Positions 42,929 to 51,748 of a stretch of DNA of 64,000 nucleotides are shown here, one piece after another. The notes under the pieces are model-generated. The model did not search any database. It was not told the origin of the DNA and was given only the letters and a program-made list of their open reading frames with translations. The position numbers and the translations under genes are program-made. Source of the DNA: Alphaproteobacteria bacterium LSUCC0396 (lineage in GTDB: Bacteria > Pseudomonadota > Alphaproteobacteria > Puniceispirillales > Puniceispirillaceae); NCBI GenBank assembly GCA_041228345.1, contig CP166131.1:2411001-2475000 (forward strand). The letters run 5' to 3'. Every line of letters begins with the position of its first letter. Position 1 is the stretch's first letter.

Positions 42929-43723
42929 ATGCGGCAATATCTGGATTTATTGCAACGGATTCTCGACGAGGGTGTTGATCGGGGGGATCGTACCGGCACC
43001 GGTACACGGGCGGTCTTTGGGCATCAGATGCGGTTTGATCTGGCCGCTGGCTTTCCTCTTTTGACGACGAAAAAGCTGCATATCAAATCAATCATCCATG
43101 AATTGCTCTGGTTTATCAGTGGCGATACCAATATCCGCTATCTGCAGGAAAACGGGGTATCCATCTGGAATGATTGGGCCGATGAGAATGGCGATCTGGG
43201 GCCGGTTTATGGCAAGCAATGGCGCCATTGGCAAACGCCTGATGGTGCCGAGATTGACCAGCTTGCCGATTTGATCGAGATGATCAAAACCAATCCCGAC
43301 TCGCGGCGGTTGATGCTTTCGGCGTGGAATCCTGCCGATGTGCCGAATATGGCATTGCCGCCGTGCCATTGCCTGTTTCAGTTTCAGGTCGCCAATGGCC
43401 GCCTGTCCTGCCAGCTTTACCAGCGAAGCGCCGATTGTTTTCTAGGCGTTCCGTTCAATATCGCGTCTTATGCGCTGCTGACCCACATGATTGCTGTGAT
43501 TTGCGGGCTAAAGGCGGGTGAGTTCGTGCATACGCTTGGCGATGCGCATCTTTATGCGAATCATTTTGAGCAGGCGCGCGCACAGCTGAGCCGGACGCCA
43601 ACAAAATTACCCCAGCTTGTAATCCATAATGTGCCGGATCAGATTGACGGGTTTAAATTTGAAGATTTCGAGATTGTTGACTATGTCGCCGCGCCGCATA
43701 TTGCCGCGCCGATTGCGGTTTAG
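42929..43723 (+). CDS. thyA: thymidylate synthase
   Basis: A 264-residue enzyme, the same length as E. coli ThyA, methylating dUMP to dTMP with methylene-tetrahydrofolate. The nucleophile Cys146 is in [28 protein letters not shown] and the dUMP-binding [19 protein letters not shown] are conserved. It is followed by dihydrofolate reductase, which regenerates the folate, in the usual operon. Confidence 0.97.
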   Translation: MRQYLDLLQRILDEGVDRGDRTGTGTRAVFGHQMRFDLAAGFPLLTTKKLHIKSIIHELLWFISGDTNIRYLQENGVSIWNDWADENGDLGPVYGKQWRHWQTPDGAEIDQLADLIEMIKTNPDSRRLMLSAWNPADVPNMALPPCHCLFQFQVANGRLSCQLYQRSADCFLGVPFNIASYALLTHMIAVICGLKAGEFVHTLGDAHLYANHFEQARAQLSRTPTKLPQLVIHNVPDQIDGFKFEDFEIVDYVAAPHIAAPIAV

Positions 43724-43734
43724 GGGGCATGGCT

Positions 43735-44274
43735 ATGCTCAAAATGACAGCCGTCGTTGCAATGGCGCAAAACCGGGTGATTGGTGATGGTAAAGGGCTG
43801 ATCTGGCACATCCCCGACGATTTGCGGCGGGTCAAAATGCTGACAATGGGCTGTCCGTTGATTATGGGGCGCAAGACATGGGACTCGATCGGTCGGCCGT
43901 TGCCAGGCCGTGGAAGTATCGTCATGACCCGTGATCAAAATTGGGCGGCGGATGGCGCGGTTGCTGTTGCGACGATGCCAGCGGCGATCATTGCGGCGCG
44001 TGACTGGATCGAGGCAAATGCCGAGGCTCGGCCGGAAATCATCCTGTTTGGTGGTGGTGAGATTTATCATCAGGGGCTGGATTATTGCCATAAGATTGAG
44101 CGAACGGTCATTGACGCCGCGCCTGATGGCGGCGCCAATGCCGCGTTTTTTCCCGATTTACCGGCTGACCAGTGGGATATCGAAATCGAAGCCGAAATTG
44201 CCGCAACCGACGACGTGCCGGCGTACCGCTATGATCGCGCGATCAGGCGCAGCGCCCCAAAGCCCCTGTTTTAG
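43735..44274 (+). CDS. folA: dihydrofolate reductase
   Basis: A 179-residue enzyme reducing dihydrofolate with NADPH. MAQNRVIGDGKGLIWHIP and DDLRRVKMLTMGCPLIMGRKTW hold the substrate- and cofactor-binding residues. The ATG at 43735 has GGGGG 7 bases ahead; the ATG two codons earlier is too close to it. It lies 11 bases after thyA. Confidence 0.95.
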   Translation: MLKMTAVVAMAQNRVIGDGKGLIWHIPDDLRRVKMLTMGCPLIMGRKTWDSIGRPLPGRGSIVMTRDQNWAADGAVAVATMPAAIIAARDWIEANAEARPEIILFGGGEIYHQGLDYCHKIERTVIDAAPDGGANAAFFPDLPADQWDIEIEAEIAATDDVPAYRYDRAIRRSAPKPLF

Positions 44275-44324
44275 GCTAATGCATAAGCCGGCATTCTAAC
44301 CCTGTACGGCGATTTTTTTTCGTC

Positions 44325-44357
44325 GCTACTTGGCCGCTGCTTGGCCGCTGCTTGGTC
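44325..44357. repeat. 11-bp tandem repeat, 3 copies
   Basis: GCTACTTGGCC, GCTGCTTGGCC and GCTGCTTGGTC follow each other and end one base before the mrp stop, in the folA-mrp convergent gap. Confidence 0.85.
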
Positions 44358-44358
44358 G

Positions 44359-45480
44359 CTATTCAACAATAATTTTTGGGCCTGCCTTTTGGGTGCTGCG
44401 CTCAAGCGTTTGCAAAACAGCTGCGGCAATCGCGGTGTAATGGGCGGCATGCGGGCTATCGGGCTGGCTGGCGACAATCGGTGTACCCTCATCTGAGGTT
44501 GCCCGGATTGCCATTTCCAGCGGCACTTCGCCAAGAAACGGTACCCCTAGCTTGGCGGCCTCGGCGCGGGCGCCACCATTGCCAAATATGTCATGCCGTG
44601 CGCCGCATTCGGTGCAAAGGAAATGGCTCATATTCTCGACAATGCCCAGCAATGGCACATTGACCTTGCGGAACATATTCAGCCCCTTGCGCGCATCGAT
44701 CAGCGCCAAATCCTGAGGCGTTGAGACAATCACCGCGCCAGCCAGCGCGGCACGCTGTGACAGTGTTAATTGCGCATCGCCTGTGCCTGGCGGCATATCA
44801 ATGACCAAAATATCCAGCCCGTCCCACGCAACATCACGCAGCATCTGCTCGATGGCGCTCATCACCATTGGCCCGCGCCAGATGGTTGGCGCATCCTCGG
44901 CGACAAGATAGCCGATCGACATGGTTTGCAGGCCCCAAGCCTCAATGGGCACAATTTTATTGTCGGCGCTTTGTGGTTTGCGGTTCAGTCCAATAAGCCG
45001 TGGAAGCGATGGGCCGTAAATATCAGCATCCAGAATGCCCACTTTTTTGCCAAGCGCCGCCAATGCCAGCGCCAGATTGATCGAAGTGGTCGATTTACCA
45101 ACACCGCCTTTGCCAGATGCGACCGCGATGACGTGTTTTGCCGGCTGGTGCGGTTCGGCCTGCATCTTTTGGCCTGCCCCAATGGGCGTGCCGCGATCAT
45201 CACCTTTACTCGGCATTGAAGGGCCAGCCTGATGCGCCGTCAGCATTGCCGTTGCCGATAATACGCCGTCAAGCGCCAGTACGGCCTTTTCTGCCATGCT
45301 GCGCAGCGTGTCGGCTTTGTCCTTATCCTTTGGATCAATCTCAATGGTAAAGCCGATATGGCCATCTTTGATGACGATCCCTGAAACTGCACCAGCATCA
45401 ATAATTGAGCGGTCTGATCCCGGCATCTGGACAGCAGCAAGGGCTTCGGTAATTTTTCTCTCGTTCAATTCGTTTGTCAT
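44359..45480 (-). CDS. mrp: Mrp/ApbC/NBP35 family Fe-S cluster carrier ATPase
   Basis: A P-loop ATPase of about 373 residues. A DUF59-like N-terminal domain (about 1-90) precedes the ATPase domain with the deviant Walker A GKGGVGKSTTS (about 123-133), DADIYGPSLPRLIG and the CxxC of LCTECGA that holds a bridging Fe-S cluster. It delivers clusters to target apoproteins. ATG 45480 is used; a TTG four codons earlier is possible. It is encoded opposite to the thyA-folA and hflKC blocks. Confidence 0.92.
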   Translation of the reverse strand: MTNELNERKITEALAAVQMPGSDRSIIDAGAVSGIVIKDGHIGFTIEIDPKDKDKADTLRSMAEKAVLALDGVLSATAMLTAHQAGPSMPSKGDDRGTPIGAGQKMQAEPHQPAKHVIAVASGKGGVGKSTTSINLALALAALGKKVGILDADIYGPSLPRLIGLNRKPQSADNKIVPIEAWGLQTMSIGYLVAEDAPTIWRGPMVMSAIEQMLRDVAWDGLDILVIDMPPGTGDAQLTLSQRAALAGAVIVSTPQDLALIDARKGLNMFRKVNVPLLGIVENMSHFLCTECGARHDIFGNGGARAEAAKLGVPFLGEVPLEMAIRATSDEGTPIVASQPDSPHAAHYTAIAAAVLQTLERSTQKAGPKIIVE

Positions 45481-45696
45481 TCTTGAAATCAACCGCTTCT
45501 ATGCAAATATGAAAGGGGGCGTTAATTGAACCTGTGACATAAGCCTTTGACAGCTGTTTTGCAAGATAAGGGTGGTAATTGATACAGCAGCAATGATAAC
45601 AAGGCCAAGATTTAGAGACGGTGAACCAAAATTTCCGCGACGCGGTGCCAAAAGCGCTGCAAAGCGGAGTTTAAACGGCGAGGGAGCGAGAGCATC

Positions 45697-46806
45697 ATGC
45701 CATGGAATAATCAAGGCGGCCAAGGCGGCGGCGGTGGCCCATGGGGGCAAGGCGGCGGCAAAGGCGGCAGCCCGTGGGGGCAAGGTGGCGGGGGTCAACC
45801 GCCACAGGATGTTGATGCGGTAATCCGCCAGTTTGGCGAGGCATGGCGCCGTATGATGCCGAGTGGCGGCGGCGGTGGCCGGTCGGCCATGCTGTTGCTT
45901 ATTGTGTTTGGCCTTATCTGGGCGGCAACTGGTTTTTACCGGGTAAACCCCCAGCAGCAGGGCGTCGTTTTGCGGTTTGGCGAATGGGTGCGTACCAGCC
46001 CGCCGGGCCTGCATTACCACCTGCCTTATCCGATTGAAACAGTGCTTCGGCCCGAGGTAACACGCGACAACCGCATCGAGATTGGGTTTCGTGATGTAAC
46101 TGGCAATTCGTCATCACGCCGTGATATCGCTGACGAAAGCCAGATGATTACCGGTGACGAGAACATTGTTGATATTGATTTCGTCGTTTTCTGGCGTATC
46201 TCGGATGCGGGTGAATATCTCTTTAACCTTGCCGAGCCGGATGAAACCATCAAGGTTACAGCCGAGGCGGTGATGCGTGAAATTATCGGCAGAACGCCAA
46301 TTCAGGTTGCGTTGACCGAAGGCCGTCAATCCATCCAGGTGCAGGCACGCCAGCAATTACAAGATTTGCTGAGTGAATATGGTGCCGGCGTGCGGGTGCG
46401 CGATGTTCAGCTGCTGGCAGTTGATCCGCCAGCCGATGTTATCGACGCCTTCAACGAGGTTCAGCGGGCGCGCCAAGACCGCGACAGGCTAAAGAACGAA
46501 GCCGAAGCCTTTAGCAATGATATCGTGCCGCGGGCGCGTGGTGCGGCGGCAAAGTTGATCGCCGAAGCCGAAGCCTATCAGGCTGAAGTGGTCAACCGGG
46601 CGACTGGTGATGCGTCACGTTTTGACCAGATTTTTCAGGCCTATTTGAAAAATAAAGACGTCACGCGTGAGCGTATCTACATCGAGACTGTCGAAGAGAT
46701 TTTCTCGAATGTTGAGAAAGTCATCATTGACGGCAAAGACGGTGGAAGCGGCGTTGTGCCTTATCTGCCACTCAAAGAACTGAACAAGTCTGCGGGGGTA
46801 AAGTAA
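45697..46806 (+). CDS. hflK: FtsH modulator HflK
   Basis: A 369-residue membrane-anchored SPFH/prohibitin protein. It has a Gly/Pro/Gln-rich cytoplasmic N-terminus (about 1-60), one helix (AMLLLIVFGLIWAATGF), then the periplasmic band-7 domain and coiled coil. With HflC it forms the large cage around FtsH that limits membrane-protein proteolysis. hflC starts 1 base after its stop codon. Confidence 0.95.
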   Translation: MPWNNQGGQGGGGGPWGQGGGKGGSPWGQGGGGQPPQDVDAVIRQFGEAWRRMMPSGGGGGRSAMLLLIVFGLIWAATGFYRVNPQQQGVVLRFGEWVRTSPPGLHYHLPYPIETVLRPEVTRDNRIEIGFRDVTGNSSSRRDIADESQMITGDENIVDIDFVVFWRISDAGEYLFNLAEPDETIKVTAEAVMREIIGRTPIQVALTEGRQSIQVQARQQLQDLLSEYGAGVRVRDVQLLAVDPPADVIDAFNEVQRARQDRDRLKNEAEAFSNDIVPRARGAAAKLIAEAEAYQAEVVNRATGDASRFDQIFQAYLKNKDVTRERIYIETVEEIFSNVEKVIIDGKDGGSGVVPYLPLKELNKSAGVK

Positions 46807-46807
46807 C

Positions 46808-47686
46808 ATGGCATCATTTCGTTTAGTGACTGTTGCGCTGTTGTTTGTAGGTGGCCTTGCCGCTTATAATTCAGCCTTTACCGTGGATCAGACCCAACAG
46901 GCACTTGTGCTGCAATTGGGCGAGCCAAAGCGGACAATTCAGGAACCTGGCCTTGCGTTTAAGCTGCCGTTCATTCAGGACGTCACCTATTACGAAAAGC
47001 GGGTGTTAAGCCTAATCCCGCAGGATGCCGAAGAGGTGATCCTGTCTGATCAGAAGCGTTTGAAAGTGGATGCCTATGCCCGCTATCAGATTTCTGACCC
47101 GTTGCTGTTCTATCAAACAGTCCGCAATGAGTCGGGTGCGCGCGGACGGCTTGAGGCGATCATCGATTCGTCGGTTCGCCGGGCACTGGGCCGGGAAACA
47201 TTGGCATCAATCCTGACGGGGCAGCGTAACGACATTACCCGGTCGATTGGTGATGAGGTGAACCAGTCCGTAACATCGCTTGGTATCCAAATCATTGACG
47301 TGCGCTTGCGCCGTGCTGATTATCCAGAAGCGACCAGCCAGAACATCTTTAACCGGATGAAATCTGAGCGCACAAGAGAGGCCAAGGAATTCCGCGCGAC
47401 AGGTGAAGAAGAAGCGCAGAAAATTCGGTCAGCCGCCGAAAAGGTGCGTACCGTGATCATTTCTGAGGCGCAGCGTACATCGCAGGAAACACGCGGTGCG
47501 GGTGACTCAGAAGCCATTCGTATCTATGCGGACAGTTTTGGTCAGGACGCCGAATTCTTTGCTTTTTACCGGTCAATGGAAGCCTATCGCAAATCGTTTG
47601 GCGAGCAGGATACCTCAATGGTGCTGTCGCCGGATAGCAAGTTCTTCCGCTTCTTCTTGGACAAGGACGGTGCGCCTTCAAAGTAG
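46808..47686 (+). CDS. hflC: FtsH modulator HflC
   Basis: A 292-residue partner of HflK: one N-terminal helix (VTVALLFVGGLAAY), band-7 domain and a charged coiled coil (RTREAKEFRATGEEEAQKIR) near the C-terminus. QQALVLQLGEPKRTIQEPGL is characteristic. It is co-translated with hflK and precedes a periplasmic Deg protease, a conserved alphaproteobacterial order. Confidence 0.95.
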   Translation: MASFRLVTVALLFVGGLAAYNSAFTVDQTQQALVLQLGEPKRTIQEPGLAFKLPFIQDVTYYEKRVLSLIPQDAEEVILSDQKRLKVDAYARYQISDPLLFYQTVRNESGARGRLEAIIDSSVRRALGRETLASILTGQRNDITRSIGDEVNQSVTSLGIQIIDVRLRRADYPEATSQNIFNRMKSERTREAKEFRATGEEEAQKIRSAAEKVRTVIISEAQRTSQETRGAGDSEAIRIYADSFGQDAEFFAFYRSMEAYRKSFGEQDTSMVLSPDSKFFRFFLDKDGAPSK

Positions 47687-47703
47687 AGGTTAAAAAATAA
47701 TCA

Positions 47704-47770
47704 GGGGGGCTGGTTGCGTGGCGGGTTAGACGTTCATATCTAACTAGTCAGTGTGGTCGGCCCTTTTTTT
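47704..47770 (+). terminator. structured terminator after hflC
   Basis: GGGCTGGT pairs (with G-U pairs) with GGTCGGCCC and encloses a second perfect stem GTTAGA/TCTAAC; seven T bases follow. It is longer than a simple terminator hairpin. Confidence 0.6.
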
Positions 47771-47891
47771 ACAGGTTGTTTCGTGGGGTCATTCGCCTTG
47801 TTTGGGGTCTTGTTTCAGCGGCGTTTATGGAATGAGCCGAAATGAACACGAAGCTGCCTTTTTTTGGTCATGCTGTTACGGCATGTCTTTA

Positions 47892-47927
47892 GACAGTCAT
47901 TACCCGTATTTGCGGGTGGTTATTGTC
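47892..47927 (+). other. 15-bp hairpin in the degP 5' region
   Basis: GACAGTCATTACCCG pairs with CGGGTGGTTATTGTC at 14 of 15 positions around a 6-base loop. It lies 39 bases ahead of the degP start codon and has no T tail, so it is not a usual terminator. It could affect translation or stability of degP mRNA. Confidence 0.55.
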
Positions 47928-47966
47928 ATCTTAAATTGACCTCATTGCCCTAAGGGAGTGTTTATT

Positions 47967-49460
47967 ATGCTTGTCAGACTGTTGCAGCCAATCCAGCAAC
48001 CTCTAAGTCGAAGGCGTTTGCCTCATTGGCGCACGGATGTTCTGGTATCGCTTGCCGTTGCCTTTACAATCATGTTCGTGTCGGTTGGTATCTCGGCGGC
48101 AGAACGCCCAAATTCTTTTGCGGATCAGGTTGAAAAACTATCGCCATCAGTGGTGAATATTTCGACAACGACCATCGTAAATGACGGGCCGAGTGCAGAT
48201 ATGCCGCAATTCCCGCCTGGGTCACCATTCGAAGAATTCTTTAAAAACTTTGGTGATAATAACCGCCAACGCAAGTCACAGTCACTTGGGTCGGGCTTTA
48301 TTATTGATGCCGAGGGTATTGTCGTCACCAATTACCATGTGATCGAGAATGCTGAGGAAATTCGCGTTATTCTTGCCGATGAGACCAGCTTTACCGCCAA
48401 GGTGCTGGGTCAGGACAAAAAAACCGATATTGCGGTTTTGAAGATTGAACCGGGTGAAACCAAGCTAACAGCGGTTGCTTTTGGCAATTCAGATGATTTG
48501 CGGGTTGGTGATTGGGTGCTGGCGATCGGTAATCCGTTTGGCCTCGGCGGCACGGTAACGGCAGGGATTGTCTCGGCCCGTGGGCGCGATATTGGCAACG
48601 GCCCTTATGATGATTTCATCCAGACCGATGCCTCGATCAACCGCGGCAACTCGGGTGGTCCCTTGTTTAATGTCGAGGGTGAGGTGATCGGTATTAATAC
48701 CGCAATCTATTCACAATCAGGCGGTTCAGTGGGCATTGGCTTTGCGATTTCATCAAACCTAGCCGAACGCGTGGCAAGCCAGCTTGTTGAATTTGGCCAG
48801 ACACGCCGCGGCTGGCTTGGTGTGTTTATTCAAGAAGTAACGCCTGACATTGCGGAATCGCTTGGTCTGAAAGATGCGGCTGGTGCCTTGGTGTCATCGA
48901 TCAACGAAAACAGCCCTGCTGCCAAAGGCGGCGTTCAACCGGGTGACGTGATCTTGAAATTTGATGGCAAGCTCATCGACAAGATGCGTGATCTGCCGCG
49001 CATTGTTGCGGAAACCGATATTGGTACAAAGGTTGATGTCGAACTATTCCGTCAGGGCAAGGCAAAAACCGTTCAGATTACCCTTGGCGAGCTGGAAAAG
49101 GCCGAACTTGTCGGCCTTGCCGGCGGTGGTAAAAAAGAGGGTGAGCAGAACAAGCAAAGCTTTGGTAGCCTTGGCTTTTCCGTTCAGAGCCTAACGCCGA
49201 AACTTGCCGGTGAAATGGGGCTTGATGCGGAGAAAACTGGGATCGTTGTCAGCGAGGTGATTGCTGGCAGTCCGGCCGCCGATAAAGGGCTTCAGGTGGG
49301 CGATATCCTGCGCCGTTTTGGTCAACGTCCCGTTGTCGGGGTGGCCGAGCTTGCCAAGGATATTGAGGATGCGGAACAGGGCGGCCGGCCAGGAATTTTG
49401 ATCCTGATCGAGCGCGAGGGCCGTGAACGCTTTATCCAGATTAGCTTTGCCAAGAAATAG
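47967..49460 (+). CDS. degP: periplasmic serine endoprotease, DegP/Do family
   Basis: A 497-residue trypsin-like protease with His124 (NYHVIEN), Asp154 (KKTDIAVLKI) and Ser229 (RGNSGGPLF), then two PDZ domains (about 290-370 and 410-490). A hydrophobic signal segment covers about residues 25-52. It degrades misfolded envelope proteins. GGGAG 8 bases ahead supports ATG 47967 over a GTG three codons earlier. It lies after hflKC, together forming an envelope quality-control block. Confidence 0.93.
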   Translation: MLVRLLQPIQQPLSRRRLPHWRTDVLVSLAVAFTIMFVSVGISAAERPNSFADQVEKLSPSVVNISTTTIVNDGPSADMPQFPPGSPFEEFFKNFGDNNRQRKSQSLGSGFIIDAEGIVVTNYHVIENAEEIRVILADETSFTAKVLGQDKKTDIAVLKIEPGETKLTAVAFGNSDDLRVGDWVLAIGNPFGLGGTVTAGIVSARGRDIGNGPYDDFIQTDASINRGNSGGPLFNVEGEVIGINTAIYSQSGGSVGIGFAISSNLAERVASQLVEFGQTRRGWLGVFIQEVTPDIAESLGLKDAAGALVSSINENSPAAKGGVQPGDVILKFDGKLIDKMRDLPRIVAETDIGTKVDVELFRQGKAKTVQITLGELEKAELVGLAGGGKKEGEQNKQSFGSLGFSVQSLTPKLAGEMGLDAEKTGIVVSEVIAGSPAADKGLQVGDILRRFGQRPVVGVAELAKDIEDAEQGGRPGILILIEREGRERFIQISFAKK

Positions 49461-49535
49461 GCAAACCCCAAACCTGCCAAGTGCGGTGCAAAAAATGCGC
49501 CCGCGCTGATGTGAGTGCTATTGCCATTGCACCCA

Positions 49536-49562
49536 AAAAGGGGCCGGATTTCGGCCCCTTTT
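49536..49562. terminator. bidirectional intrinsic terminator between degP and serB
   Basis: A perfect 10-bp stem AAAAGGGGCC/GGCCCCTTTT with a 7-base loop lies between two convergent genes, with T runs on both strands. Confidence 0.93.
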
Positions 49563-49593
49563 CCTGTTTGATGGCATAAATGGCAAATATCTG

Positions 49594-50532
49594 TCAGCGC
49601 GACGCTAAGGCGTGAACAATATCGCTGTCTTGATAGCCTTGCAGGTATAAAAGCCCTTTCAGGTCAGTGTGATTTAACTGGATTGCAACCTCGCTCAAAA
49701 GCAGTGGCTTGCCCTCGAATGCGACCCCCATCCCCGCGGCTTGCAGCATGGCAAGATCATTTGCGCCATCGCCAATCGTTGCCGCATCACTGGGGGTGAT
49801 GCCGTGAAGCGCGCAATAATGCGCCAGATACCCTGCCTTGGCGTTACGGTCGAGAACGGGTGTTTGCACCGTTCCCAAAATTTTTCCATCTGCAATATGC
49901 ATATGATTGGCATGATTGTCATGAAATCCACATAAGGCCGCAACCGGGCCAGTGATGACGTCAAATCCGCCAGATACGAGATAGCATTTGGCGCCATTGG
50001 CGCGCATCGTTTGGACAAGGTCTATCGCGCCTGATGTCGGGGTGGCTGTCGTAATCAACTGGTCAAACAGGCTGCTGGGCTTTCCTGCCAGCATTGCAAC
50101 ACGTTCAAACAACGCCTCTTCAAAGTCAATTTCGCCCGCCATCGCGCGTTGGGTAATGGCCGTGACCGCGTCGCCAAGACCGGCAAGCGTTGCAAGATCA
50201 TCCAGTGACTCACTGGCAATAATCGTACTGTCCATATCGGCAATCAGCATTTGTTTGCGGCGGCCGGCAAGGGGAATTATATTGACATCTAGCCCCAGTT
50301 GGGCTGCACGGCTGCGCAAGGCCTGAAATTCTGAATTATGCGGCAGACCCGCCGCGTCAAAACTGGCATCTGGATCACAAATCAACTGGGCGGCATAGCC
50401 CCGATGCAGCCAATGCGGCGGTTCGACTGGCTGTAAAAAGCCATAATGATCTGCCAGATTTGCCAGCCATGATGCGGCATCACTGGCAGATGATGGGTGT
50501 TTGGAGGTTGAAAAAACAAGTGCATGATGCAT
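49594..50532 (-). CDS. serB: phosphoserine phosphatase
   Basis: A 312-residue HAD phosphatase making serine from phosphoserine. The nucleophile motif is DMDST (Asp99), the third motif GDGANDLAM near residue 245, and YLVSGGFDVITGPVA lies between. An N-terminal domain of about 90 residues precedes the catalytic part. The start at MHHALVF is 42 bases from the divergent miaA start. Confidence 0.93.
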   Translation of the reverse strand: MHHALVFSTSKHPSSASDAASWLANLADHYGFLQPVEPPHWLHRGYAAQLICDPDASFDAAGLPHNSEFQALRSRAAQLGLDVNIIPLAGRRKQMLIADMDSTIIASESLDDLATLAGLGDAVTAITQRAMAGEIDFEEALFERVAMLAGKPSSLFDQLITTATPTSGAIDLVQTMRANGAKCYLVSGGFDVITGPVAALCGFHDNHANHMHIADGKILGTVQTPVLDRNAKAGYLAHYCALHGITPSDAATIGDGANDLAMLQAAGMGVAFEGKPLLLSEVAIQLNHTDLKGLLYLQGYQDSDIVHALASR

Positions 50533-50574
50533 AGTGCAGTCGCCTGCCGCCAAGCGGCTAATTGGAGTAAACTA

Positions 50575-51528
50575 TTGTCAAATACAGCGCAAAATGCCCT
50601 GAAAAACGAGACTGACACCAGCTATATCATGATTGCCGGCCCAACTGCATCAGGTAAATCACAGCTAGCGGTTGATCTGGCGGCGCGACTTGATGGCGAG
50701 GTCATCAACGCTGACTCGATGCAGCTTTATGCTGATCTCTCAATTTTAACGGCGCGCCCGTCGGCGGCTGACATGCAAGAGGTTCCGCATCATCTTTATG
50801 GTGTCTTGGATGGTGCGCACCGGGCATCGGTTGCTGAGTGGCTGGATTTGGCAGCAACGGCGATGGCGGTGGTGCGCGGGCGTGGAAAACTGCCAATTAT
50901 TATTGGTGGAACCGGAATGTATCTCGATGCGGCAATCAAGGGGATTGCGCCAATCCCCGATGTGCCCAAACCAATCCATGACGATTGCGTCGCGCTTTAC
51001 CGTCAAATTGGTGGTGTTGCATTTCGCCAGCGCCTCGCAATTCATGATCCGGTGGTGGCGGGGCGACTTGCCGATGGTGATAGTCAACGGCTTATTCGCG
51101 CCATGGGGGTTTGGAGTGCGACCGGAACACCGCTTGGGCAATGGCAGGCGGCACCGCATCAAGGCGCTTTGCCCGGCAGAGCGGTAAAGCTGGCGATGTT
51201 ACCGCCGCGAGAATGTTTGTATCAGCGGATTGATGCGCGTTTTGATCAGATGCTGCAACAAGGCGCGATGGATGAGGTGCGCCAGCTTTACCAGCGCCAG
51301 CTTGATCCGTCATTGCCGCTGATGAAGGCACTTGGCGTGTCGGCGTTAAAATCTGTTCTTGACCAGTCAATGACGATTGATGCGGCCGCCTATGTTGCCA
51401 AGCGCGATAGTCGCCATTACGCAAAACGGCAGATGACATGGCTCCGGAATAATTATAATACGCAAATTACCCTTGATAAGAAATTATCGGAAAGTTTTTT
51501 CGAAAATATCTTTGCACTTATTCGCTAA
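50575..51528 (+). CDS. miaA: tRNA dimethylallyltransferase
   Basis: An enzyme of about 317 residues that prenylates A37 of tRNAs reading codons that start with U. The P-loop is GPTASGKS, with INADSMQLY and GGTGMYLDA as substrate-site signatures. The start is a TTG, chosen because GGAG lies 7 bases ahead; ATGs further upstream would overlap the divergent serB start. The C-terminal RHYAKRQMTWLRN is conserved. Confidence 0.93.
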   Translation: MSNTAQNALKNETDTSYIMIAGPTASGKSQLAVDLAARLDGEVINADSMQLYADLSILTARPSAADMQEVPHHLYGVLDGAHRASVAEWLDLAATAMAVVRGRGKLPIIIGGTGMYLDAAIKGIAPIPDVPKPIHDDCVALYRQIGGVAFRQRLAIHDPVVAGRLADGDSQRLIRAMGVWSATGTPLGQWQAAPHQGALPGRAVKLAMLPPRECLYQRIDARFDQMLQQGAMDEVRQLYQRQLDPSLPLMKALGVSALKSVLDQSMTIDAAAYVAKRDSRHYAKRQMTWLRNNYNTQITLDKKLSESFFENIFALIR

Positions 51529-51607
51529 AAATGGTTGACCCTTCGGTCAAAAACTGGCACTACATTCCAATAAACTAAGCTGTTCCCTTGAAATTAAGGA
51601 TTTAGTG

Positions 51608-51748
51608 ATGACGTGGCACTTGATAGCGTGTCATGGCAACCTGTTTTACAAGGCTGATGGCAGTGTCTTTTTAGATGCGCTGGGCGTGATTTGGACGGTC
51701 GGCGGACTTAGTGCGACGAATGTATTAAATTTATGGGAAACACGATAA
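51608..51748 (+). CDS. 46-codon small frame overlapping the ilvB start
   Basis: An ATG with AAGGA 7 bases ahead opens a frame of 46 codons (MTWHLIACHGNLFYK...). Its TAA overlaps the ilvB ATG as TAATG, so ribosomes ending here could restart on ilvB. Leu, Ile and Val make up over a quarter of the residues but are not clustered, unlike classical attenuator peptides. No homologue is recognised. It may be a regulatory leader or chance. Confidence 0.4.
   Translation: MTWHLIACHGNLFYKADGSVFLDALGVIWTVGGLSATNVLNLWETR

Noticed and set aside
42742-42999. Minus-strand frames overlapping the thyA start
   Set aside because: They overlap a certain gene and show no family resemblance; the area is the thyA/ssrA control region.
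51529-51560. Intrinsic terminator or attenuator after miaA (TTGACC/GGTCAA hairpin)
   Set aside because: The stem is only 6 bp and is followed by A, not T; there is no alternative pairing with the ilvB leader that I could see.
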